Source: Alphaproteobacteria bacterium
Lineage (GTDB): Bacteria > Pseudomonadota > Alphaproteobacteria > GCA-2731375
Assembly: GCA_030746295.1 (NCBI GenBank)
Contig: JASLMY010000201.1
Coordinates: 1 to 9,150 of the forward strand
Direction of reading: 5' to 3'
DNA: 9,150 nucleotides
The notes under the pieces were generated by a model. That model had not been told where the DNA came from, ran no database searches, and worked only from the letters and a program-made list of their open reading frames with translations. A program made the position numbers and the translations under genes. Positions 1-5,449 of the stretch are shown here, piece by piece (the first letter of the stretch is position 1; the number at the start of each line of letters is the position of its first letter).

Positions 1-62
1 CGACCTGTCAGTGGTGTAGTTTTGCTCCGCCCGAGTGGCGCATTTTTACTCCGCCGTTGACA
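1..62. mobile_element. Partial insertion-sequence end, IS21-like terminal repeats
   Basis: Two imperfect copies of a 21-bp unit, spaced 24 bp apart, lie at 11-31 (GTGGTGTAGTTTTGCTCCGCC) read as GTGGTGTAGT plus TTTGCTCCGCC, and at 35-55 (GTGGCGCATT plus TTTACTCCGCC). They are followed by GTTGACA at 56-62. Read leftward the edge begins TGTCAAC and enters the repeats. A terminal TGT/ACA with several subterminal repeats for transposase binding is the known architecture of IS21-family ends. The transposase genes (istA/istB) would lie left of position 1 and are not visible, so the family call rests on the end structure alone. The inner boundary is put at 62 because the coding character of the neighbouring gene stops there. 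No target duplication can be seen with only one end present. Confidence 0.55.
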
Positions 63-461
63 AGCGGTGTCGTCCCAATCGCTGTCTCCCCACTCCTCGA
101 ACTCGCTGATCCCGTCCGTCGGAGCGGCGGGCGCCGGATCGGTTTCGACGAAGAGCACGTTTCCTTGCGGATCGACGTGGGTATGGGTGACCGAGCCGTC
201 GGCGTTCTCCACCGTCGTCTCCGTGTTTCCCGTATGGCGGTCGCGATAGACGTTGTGCTTGGAGATCACTTTGCCGTCGGCATCGGTCTTGGTGACGTCG
301 CGAGAGCCGTCCGCGTTCTTGACCGACGTGGTCGTGACGCCGGTCTCGGGGTCGGTGGCGGTGGCAAAGGCGCCGGCCGCGGCTTGCGAGACCATCGACG
401 CCGAAAGCCCCGTCAGCGCCACGAAGGCCAGAGTTCCGATCGCCCGATTGAAAACACGCAT
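1..461 (-). CDS. Small exported protein with internal repeats, 3' end apparently interrupted by an IS (partial)
   Basis: I do not recognise the family. ATG at 461-459 has a GGAG 8-9 bases upstream and the frame stays open to the window edge. Residues 1-31 look like a Sec signal peptide: basic start MRVFNR, a hydrophobic stretch about 8-24, and a likely cut after AGA31. The mature part holds a repeat at a 37-residue period: 45-65 (TSVKNADGS at its start, DADGKV at its end) matches 82-102 (TTVENADGS, DPQGNV) at about 11 of 21 positions. An acidic tail at 117-131 is rich in E, D and W. Native codons seem to end at Ala133 (63-65). From Cys134 the frame reads the IS-like end and becomes basic (QRRSKN and so on), so the visible C-terminus is probably foreign. 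Periplasmic or surface location is inferred; the Asp/Gly-rich repeats could bind ions or form a small beta repeat. The start of this gene is preceded by the palindrome at 490-503. Confidence 0.65.
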   Translation of the reverse strand, partial: MRVFNRAIGTLAFVALTGLSASMVSQAAAGAFATATDPETGVTTTSVKNADGSRDVTKTDADGKVISKHNVYRDRHTGNTETTVENADGSVTHTHVDPQGNVLFVETDPAPAAPTDGISEFEEWGDSDWDDTACQRRSKNAPLGRSKTTPLTG

Positions 462-799
462 CCGCCAACTCCGTCATGTATTTCGTTCCCCAATACGTAT
501 TGGCTCATCGACGGATCGCGAGTGATGGCGATTACTCGGGTCGGTTTTTCCCAAACCGCGCGTTGCGCCTGCAAGCTGCCGTCGAGACGGTCGCGGATCG
601 CGCGCGGGTGGCTTGCGCAGGATCAATGCGGGTCCGCAGGATTCGTGCCGGGGTTGTTTGCGGGTATCGTCGCCGGCGGCCGAGAAACCGTTCCAGCGCC
701 AAGTCCACATCCATTACGCAAGGCGCTCGGCGGCGGCAGGTACGACCAGAGCGGCCGTAATACCGACTGGGGTATCCTTGCCTGAATGGAGGCCTGGCC
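462..799. other. Divergent intergenic region, 338 bases
   Basis: It separates the leftward exported-protein gene from the rightward corrinoid-protein gene and should hold both promoters. I see no convincing gene here; the open frames across it have no supported start and no recognisable product. Structures visible are the perfect palindrome at 490-503 (listed separately), a small hairpin CGGTTT/AAACCG at 542-558 with a 5-base loop, and a short inverted repeat ATACC/GGTAT at 760-775 just before the ribosome-binding site of the corrinoid gene. I found no recognisable cobalamin riboswitch B12 box, although the downstream gene is cobalamin-dependent. Confidence 0.6.
490..503. promoter_or_regulatory. 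Perfect 14-bp palindrome, candidate operator
   Basis: CCAATACGTATTGG is identical to its own reverse complement. It lies 29-42 bases upstream of the ATG of the leftward exported-protein gene, where a dimeric regulator could block or assist RNA polymerase. It is notably AT-rich for this DNA. No regulator can be named from the sequence; a TetR-, LuxR- or MarR-type dimer would fit by size. Confidence 0.4.
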
Positions 800-1438
800 A
801 TGGCCAAAATCTTCAAGCTGATCGGCGAAGCCGTGGAGCAAGGGGACGACAAGGCGGTCGTCCAAATGGTCGATCAGGCCTCGAAGAGCGGCAACAGCGC
901 GCTGGAGATCCTGCAGGAAGCTCTGATTCCCGGCATTCAGGCGATGGGTGAATCCTTCAGGGACGGAACCGTCTATCTGCCCGACGTCCTGGTCGCTTGC
1001 CGGGCGATGACCAGGGGCGTTGAATTCCTGCAGCCCCAGCTTACCAAGACCAATATCCCCAAACGCGGCACGGTCGTCATCGGCACCGCGGAAGGCGACA
1101 TGCACGACATCGGCAAGGACCTGATCAAGCTGATGCTGGAGTGCAGCGGCTTCGAGGTGGAGGACCTGGGCACCGATGTGCTGCCGCAGGACTTCGTCGA
1201 CGGCGTCCGCCGCTCGAACGCGAATATCGTCGCGGTCTCAGCACTTCTCACCACCACCATGTATGCCGTGCCCGAGATCCTGAAGGCGCTTTCGGAGGCG
1301 GGGCTCCGAGACCGCGTCAAGGTCCTGGTCGGCGGGGCGCCGGTCACCCGCAGCTTCGCCGAGGAAATCGGGGCGGACGGCTTTGGCGAGGACTTCGTCG
1401 AGGCGGTCGACGAGGCCGACCGGCTGCTCGCGCTCTGA
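800..1438 (+). CDS. Corrinoid (cobalamin-binding) methyltransferase protein, MtaC/MtbC/MtvC type
   Basis: It carries a methyl group on bound cobalamin between a substrate methyltransferase and an acceptor methyltransferase, in the cytoplasm. The 212 residues match the usual length of about 210-220. Residues 1-85 are the helical cap domain of B12-binding methyltransferases (ALIPGIQAMGESFRDG at 41-56, then YLPDVLVACRAM). Residues 89-212 are the Rossmann-like B12 domain. The cobalt ligand motif D-x-H-x-x-G is present as D100-M-H102-D-I-G105, so His102 is the expected lower axial ligand. The other expected contacts are S147-A-L149 in VSALLTT and the glycines in VGGAPVT (177-183). The start is set by GGAGG at 788-792, seven bases before the ATG. 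The methyltransferase gene follows 35 bases after its stop, so the two are surely co-transcribed. The methyl donor is not identifiable, and no reductive activator (RamA-like) gene is in view. Confidence 0.93.
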   Translation: MAKIFKLIGEAVEQGDDKAVVQMVDQASKSGNSALEILQEALIPGIQAMGESFRDGTVYLPDVLVACRAMTRGVEFLQPQLTKTNIPKRGTVVIGTAEGDMHDIGKDLIKLMLECSGFEVEDLGTDVLPQDFVDGVRRSNANIVAVSALLTTTMYAVPEILKALSEAGLRDRVKVLVGGAPVTRSFAEEIGADGFGEDFVEAVDEADRLLAL

Positions 1439-1473
1439 ACGCCGCGCGCGACCGGACCACGGGAGACCGAACG

Positions 1474-2667
1474 ATGAAACAGCCAACCCAGGCCATGCCG
1501 ACAAGAGAGCGGTTCATGGCCATCTGTCGGGGCGAACGGCCGGGCGACGTCTCGCTCATCGACTGGTTTCATCGCAGTTGGGGCGACACCATCGAAAACT
1601 GGATCGCCGAGGGCGCGCCGGAGGAGATCCGAAGCCAGGACGCCTACAACGAGTACTTTCAGCTCGATCACCTGCACGCCCTGCAGGAGATCGTCTCCGA
1701 GCACAACCGCCTCGACCTCAAGGACAAGGACACGCAGAGCCTGGGCTTCTTCCACGTCACGCCGCCGATCATGCCGGTCTTCGAGATCGAGGTCCTGGAA
1801 GAGGACGAGCGCCATCGCGTCGAGACCACCTTCGGCGGCCAGACCGTACAAGTCTCCAAGGAGCATCCCTGGCGGATGCCCAAGTACCTCGACCACCCGG
1901 TGAAGGACTGGGCCAGCTGGAAGGACTACAAGAAGCGTCTCGACCCCGAGACCCCGGAGCGCTGGCCCGCCGACTGGTCGGCCTTTGTCGAGCGGACCAA
2001 CGCCCGCGACGCGCCGACGATGCTGCTGATGGAGGGTTTTTTCGGCGTGCTGCGGGAGTGGACCGGGCTCGAGCGCCTGCTCTTCATGTTCTTCGACGAG
2101 CCGGATCTGGTCGAGGACATGATGGACCAGGTCCTGCACCTCGACATGGGCATGGCGGCGCGGGCGACGGAGGACTTGCGGATCGACTGCGTTCGCTTCT
2201 GGGAGGACATGGCCTATCGCTCCGGACCGCTGATCTCGCCCGACATGTTCCGGAAGTTCATGCTGCCCCGCTATCGGACGATCACCGATTTCCTACGCAG
2301 CCGGGGCGTCGAGATCCTGCACGTCGACAGCGACGGCGACGTCACCGAGCTCATTCCCCTCTGGCTCGAGGTCGGGATCAACTTTCCCTGGCCGCTGGAG
2401 GTCGCGGCGGGAACGGACGCGATCGCGCTCCGCAAGGAGTACGGCCGCGATATCGTGCTGAGCGGCAATATCGACAAGCGGGTCTTTCGCGACGGCAAGG
2501 AAGCGATCAAGGCCGAGGTCATGGCCAAGGTGCCGTATCTCATGGAGTCCGGCCCCTACTTCCCGTGCCTCGATCACGCAGTTCCGCCAGATGTTTCGCT
2601 GGAGGACTTCCGCTACTACATCAATCTGCTGCTCGAGATCGGCGGCCGCGACAAATTGCCCGAGTAA
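1474..2667 (+). CDS. URO-D/MtaA/CmuA-family corrinoid-dependent methyltransferase
   Basis: This 397-residue protein belongs to the uroporphyrinogen-decarboxylase superfamily, whose corrinoid-linked members move methyl groups to or from a partner corrinoid protein. The neighbour 35 bases upstream is such a partner, which argues for a methyltransferase and against heme synthesis. The N-terminus has the family pattern PTRERFMAICRGERPGDV (9-26). FWEDMAY (242-248) matches the acidic core loop, and the conserved strand ends in LSGNIDKRV (329-337). In MtbA/MtaA zinc is held by an H-x-C pair and a later Cys. Here the pair reads H283-V-D285, while a Cys is kept at 365 in PCLDH. It is somewhat longer than MtaA/MtbA (about 340), with extra sequence around 60-150. 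GGGAG at 1461-1465, eight bases before the ATG, supports the start. Whether it demethylates a substrate (as MtvB does) or passes methyl to an acceptor such as tetrahydrofolate cannot be read from sequence. Confidence 0.85.
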   Translation: MKQPTQAMPTRERFMAICRGERPGDVSLIDWFHRSWGDTIENWIAEGAPEEIRSQDAYNEYFQLDHLHALQEIVSEHNRLDLKDKDTQSLGFFHVTPPIMPVFEIEVLEEDERHRVETTFGGQTVQVSKEHPWRMPKYLDHPVKDWASWKDYKKRLDPETPERWPADWSAFVERTNARDAPTMLLMEGFFGVLREWTGLERLLFMFFDEPDLVEDMMDQVLHLDMGMAARATEDLRIDCVRFWEDMAYRSGPLISPDMFRKFMLPRYRTITDFLRSRGVEILHVDSDGDVTELIPLWLEVGINFPWPLEVAAGTDAIALRKEYGRDIVLSGNIDKRVFRDGKEAIKAEVMAKVPYLMESGPYFPCLDHAVPPDVSLEDFRYYINLLLEIGGRDKLPE

Positions 2668-2675
2668 CGGCGACC

Positions 2676-2710
2676 AGGCGCCGTGGCGTCTCGCGCCTCC
2701 AGGCGGTTTT
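2676..2710 (+). terminator. Possible weak terminator between convergent genes
   Basis: In the 59-base gap between two converging genes, AGGCGC (2676-2681) pairs with GCGCCT (2693-2698). An alternative small stem CGCC/GGCG (2694-2705) stands just before GTTTT (2706-2710). The stems are short and the T run is only four bases, so intrinsic termination would be weak. Position is the main support. Confidence 0.3.
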
Positions 2711-2726
2711 GCGACGGCGCTTCGTG

Positions 2727-3995
2727 TCAGTGGAGGGTTGGCCGCCGGCTTTGGGCCGCTGCGGCGGCGATCGGCCCGATGAAGATGCCGGCGCCGCCGT
2801 CGCTGTTGCGGTAGGTCACCTTGCGCACCCCAGCGCACTTCAGCAGGGCCTTCGCGACGTGCTCGGCCGCCGTCTCCGACAGTGGATCGGTGCGCAGCTC
2901 GACCAACAGCCCGCCGCCGCGGGAATGCACCTTGAGCGCCAGCGGCGACAGCCTCTCGTCGGCCAGGCGGCGCAACAGCGCCGGCGTCGGATCGGGGCTG
3001 GCCGAGGCGTAGATCAGAAAATCGGAAGACTGGTCGGGCCCGGCGCCGCAAGGCCTCGGCTCCGCCAGCAACCACGTCATCATCTCCTCGTCGGCCCGGC
3101 CTGCGACCGAACGGCGATGCAGCTCGCCCAGCCAATTGGGAAAGAGAAGGTGGGCGTAGGGCCGCCAACCGTTCCGCGGCGGCTGCGCCGGATCGTCGTC
3201 GGGATAGTAGTGCCTGGGCGGCCCGATCGCCTTGCCGGCCCGGAGGTCGCGCAGGTATTCGTCGGCCAGCGTGTTGGTGTCGTATTCCAAGTGGTTGAAC
3301 ATGTAGGTGCCGTTGAGCGCCTGATCCTCGATCAGGCAGAGCCCCGACTCGGACGACTGCGCCAGGACCTCCAGCCGGGCAGCCGACGGCAGGTCGGCCT
3401 CGCGGATCTCGGTGTGACGCGAGACCGGCACCGGGAACTCGGCATCGAAGCCGCGCAGCAACGGCGAGGTCGGCTGCAGGAGACGGTGCGGATAGACGCC
3501 GAAGAGCTTCTCCCGAAGGCAGTGCTTCGGCACACCGTGGAAATGATGCATCGCCGCCTGCGCCGCCCAGCAGATGTAATAGCTCCGGCCGACGTTGCTC
3601 TGCGTCCAGTCGAAGATGTCGGTCAGCTGGCGCCAGTAGCGGACCTCCTCGAAGGCCAAGGTCTCGACCGGAGCACCGGTGACGATCAGGCCATCGAAGG
3701 TGCGTTCCTTGATCCGGGACCAGGGCCGGTAGAAGCTCGCCAAGTGCTCCGCCGAGGTGTTCCGGGAGGCGTAGTCGTCGGGCACGAAGAGCGTCAGCTC
3801 GACCTCGAAGGGCGAGGCCCCCAGCAGCCGGGCGAACTGGGTTTCGGTGATCGCCTTCTCAGGCATCAGGTTCAGGAGGCCGACCTGCAGCGGCCGGATT
3901 TCCCGGGCTTCCGGGGCGGCACGACCGATAAGGTCGATGCCCTCGGCCCGCAAGGTGTGTTGTGCCGGCAGTCCGCTAGGCAATTTGATCGACAT
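2727..3995 (-). CDS. metA: Homoserine O-acetyltransferase (MetA type) with extra C-terminal ACT-like domain
   Basis: It acylates the hydroxyl of L-homoserine, the first committed step of methionine synthesis, in the cytoplasm. Residues about 1-295 are a complete MetA domain. The catalytic residues fall at E. coli numbering: Lys47 (MPEKAIT), Cys142 in YYICWAAQ, His235 and Glu237 in NHLEYD. Residue 111 is Glu in GAPVETL; in characterised MetA enzymes Glu here gives acetyl-CoA and Gly gives succinyl-CoA specificity, so acetyl-CoA is predicted. This agrees with MetY encoded just upstream. The protein is 422 residues against the usual 300-310. The extra part, about 296-422, contains a strand-helix-strand-strand-helix-strand series (326-332, 336-349, 351-358, 361-368, 371-388, 390-396), the ACT order, then a tail. 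The ATG at 3995 is chosen over one 12 codons earlier because of GGAGG seven bases before it. It is last in a leftward run, 93 bases after metY. Confidence 0.92.
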   Translation of the reverse strand: MSIKLPSGLPAQHTLRAEGIDLIGRAAPEAREIRPLQVGLLNLMPEKAITETQFARLLGASPFEVELTLFVPDDYASRNTSAEHLASFYRPWSRIKERTFDGLIVTGAPVETLAFEEVRYWRQLTDIFDWTQSNVGRSYYICWAAQAAMHHFHGVPKHCLREKLFGVYPHRLLQPTSPLLRGFDAEFPVPVSRHTEIREADLPSAARLEVLAQSSESGLCLIEDQALNGTYMFNHLEYDTNTLADEYLRDLRAGKAIGPPRHYYPDDDPAQPPRNGWRPYAHLLFPNWLGELHRRSVAGRADEEMMTWLLAEPRPCGAGPDQSSDFLIYASASPDPTPALLRRLADERLSPLALKVHSRGGGLLVELRTDPLSETAAEHVAKALLKCAGVRKVTYRNSDGGAGIFIGPIAAAAAQSRRPTLH

Positions 3996-4002
3996 GGCTG
4001 GT

Positions 4003-4007
4003 CCTCC
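4003..4007 (-). promoter_or_regulatory. Ribosome-binding site deciding the metA start
   Basis: On the minus strand GGAGG lies seven bases before the ATG at 3995 (MSIKLPSG). The longer open frame begins at 4031 but lacks a comparable site, and its extra 12 residues are basic and have no counterpart in MetA proteins. Confidence 0.75.
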
Positions 4008-4051
4008 CCGGTACGACCGATCCCCCTTCATTGACTGAGGTGTGACGGCAT

Positions 4052-4080
4052 CGGGGGCGCGATCCGCCGCCGCGCCCCCG
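4052..4080 (-). other. Strong GC hairpin between metY and metA
   Basis: CGGGGGCGCG (4052-4061) and CGCGCCCCCG (4071-4080) are perfect reverse complements, giving a 10-bp stem with a 9-base loop. It begins nine bases after the metY stop on the transcribed strand. No T run follows on that strand, so it is not a standard intrinsic terminator. It may protect the 3' end of the upstream message, lower expression of metA relative to metY, or stall polymerase. Confidence 0.6.
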
Positions 4081-4088
4081 CCGCCCCC

Positions 4089-5405
4089 TCACGCCGCAAG
4101 CGCGCGCGCCCCCACGCGTGTCAGCGCCTGCTCCAGATCGGCCAGGATGTCGTCGATGTGCTCGATCCCGATCGACAGCCTGACATAGCCCTCGGTGACG
4201 CCGCTGGCCGCCTGTTCCTCCGCCGAGAGCTGCGAATGCGTCGTCGTCGTCGGATGAATGGCCAGCGAGCGGGCATCGCCGATATTGGCGACGTGGTAGA
4301 ACATCTCCAACGCATCGATGAAGCGGCGCCCGGCCTCCCGGCCGCCCTTGTGCTCGAAGCCGACCAAGCCGCCATAGCCGCCCCTCAGGTAGGCATCGGC
4401 CCGTCGGCGCTGCTCTGCGTCCTCGTGCAAGCCCGGATAGATCACCCGGCCGACATCGGCATGCGCGGCCAGGAATTCGGCCACCACGCCGGCGTTCCGG
4501 CAGTGCTCGCGCATCCGGAGCGGCAAGGTCTCCATGCCCTGGATGAACTGGAAGGCGTTGAACGGGCTCATCGCGGCGCCGAGGTCGCGCAGCAGGGTCA
4601 CCCGCGCCTTGACGATATAGGCCACCGGGCCCATCGGTTTCGTCGCCTCGGTCCAGACCGCGCCGTGATAGCTCGGGTCCGGCTGGTTCAGCATCGGGAA
4701 GCGGTCGGCATGCGCCTCCCAATCGAAGTTGCCGCCATCGACGATGACGCCGCCGATCGAGGTGCCGTGGCCGCCGATGTATTTGGTGGTCGAGTGGACG
4801 ACGACCGCGGCGCCGTGCTCGAACGGCCTACAGAGGATCGGGGCGGCGGTGTTGTCCATGATCAGCGGCACCCCCAACTCGCGGCCGATCCGGGCGACCT
4901 CGGCAATCGGAAACACCGTCAGCTTCGGGTTCGGCACGGTCTCGGCATAGTAGGCCCGGGTCCGCTCGTCGGTGGCGCGGCGGAAGTTCTCGGGATCGGC
5001 CGGGTCGACGAAGCGGACCTCGATGCCCATGGTCTTGAAGGTGTTGGCGAACAGGTTCCAGGTGCCGCCGTAGAGGTCGGTGGCACTGACGATGTTGTCG
5101 CCGGCCTGGGCGATGTTCTGCACCGCGACGGCCGAGGCGGCCTGGCCCGAAGCCACGGCCAGCGCCGCTGCCCCGCCTTCCAGGGCCGCGATCCGTTGCT
5201 CCAGCACGTCCGTGGTCGGGTTCATGACCCGGGTATAGATGTTGCCGAGTTCCTTCAGCGCGAAGAGATCGGCGGCGTGCTCGGTGTCGCGAAACTGGTA
5301 GGACGTGGTCTGGTGGATCGGCACCGCGACGGCGCCAGTGCTCTCGTCGGCGCGATGGCCGGCGTGTAGAACCAAGGTCTCCGGATTATTCGTCTCGATA
5401 GTCAT
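4089..5405 (-). CDS. metY: O-acetylhomoserine sulfhydrylase (O-acetylhomoserine aminocarboxypropyltransferase)
   Basis: This PLP enzyme of the Cys/Met-metabolism family replaces the acetyl group of O-acetylhomoserine with sulfide, giving homocysteine directly. The 438 residues match MetY (about 430), which is longer than MetB/MetC/MetZ (about 380-400). The start is typical (TLVLHAGHRAD, then VPIHQTTSYQF at 29-39). Y57-T-R59 in NIYTRVMNPT is the substrate and phosphate loop, ASGQAAS at 85-91 the cofactor loop, D184 in MDNTAAP the pyridine-nitrogen contact, and K208 in HSTTKYIGGHG the Schiff-base lysine. R409 in YVRLSIGIE should bind the substrate carboxylate. The start has GGGGAG six bases upstream. 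It lies 44 bases after the hydrolase and 93 before metA, in the same direction. The acetyl-type MetA next door supplies its substrate. MetZ (O-succinylhomoserine) is the main alternative but fits length and partner less well. Confidence 0.95.
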   Translation of the reverse strand: MTIETNNPETLVLHAGHRADESTGAVAVPIHQTTSYQFRDTEHAADLFALKELGNIYTRVMNPTTDVLEQRIAALEGGAAALAVASGQAASAVAVQNIAQAGDNIVSATDLYGGTWNLFANTFKTMGIEVRFVDPADPENFRRATDERTRAYYAETVPNPKLTVFPIAEVARIGRELGVPLIMDNTAAPILCRPFEHGAAVVVHSTTKYIGGHGTSIGGVIVDGGNFDWEAHADRFPMLNQPDPSYHGAVWTEATKPMGPVAYIVKARVTLLRDLGAAMSPFNAFQFIQGMETLPLRMREHCRNAGVVAEFLAAHADVGRVIYPGLHEDAEQRRRADAYLRGGYGGLVGFEHKGGREAGRRFIDALEMFYHVANIGDARSLAIHPTTTTHSQLSAEEQAASGVTEGYVRLSIGIEHIDDILADLEQALTRVGARALAA

Positions 5406-5449
5406 CTCGCTCTCCCCATCAGGTCTGGTCCACGGATTGTCGCGGCCGC

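Noticed and set aside
46..477. A 143-codon leftward frame and overlapping rightward frames at 57-785
   Set aside because: The leftward frame starting at 461 has a signal peptide, a ribosome-binding site and internal repeats. The others are Arg-rich shadows of it.
462..490. EcfG-type (GGAAC/GTT) stress promoter before the exported-protein gene
   Set aside because: GGAAC and GTT occur at about 15-base spacing on the minus strand, but the GTT overlaps the ribosome-binding site, so transcription would start at or after the ATG.
1474..2667. Uroporphyrinogen decarboxylase HemE
   Set aside because: The family fold is shared, but it directly follows a corrinoid protein gene, keeps a Cys typical of methyltransferases and lacks the HemE N-terminal motif.
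1383..4034. An 883-codon rightward open frame across several genes
   Set aside because: It overlaps the methyltransferase in another frame and reads antisense to metA. The product is Arg/Gly/Pro-rich with no domain. It is an artefact of GC-rich codon use.
3996..4088. SAM-II riboswitch before metA
   Set aside because: SAM-II elements commonly precede metA in alphaproteobacteria. The gap instead shows a simple GC hairpin and no GCTAAA-type segment by eye.
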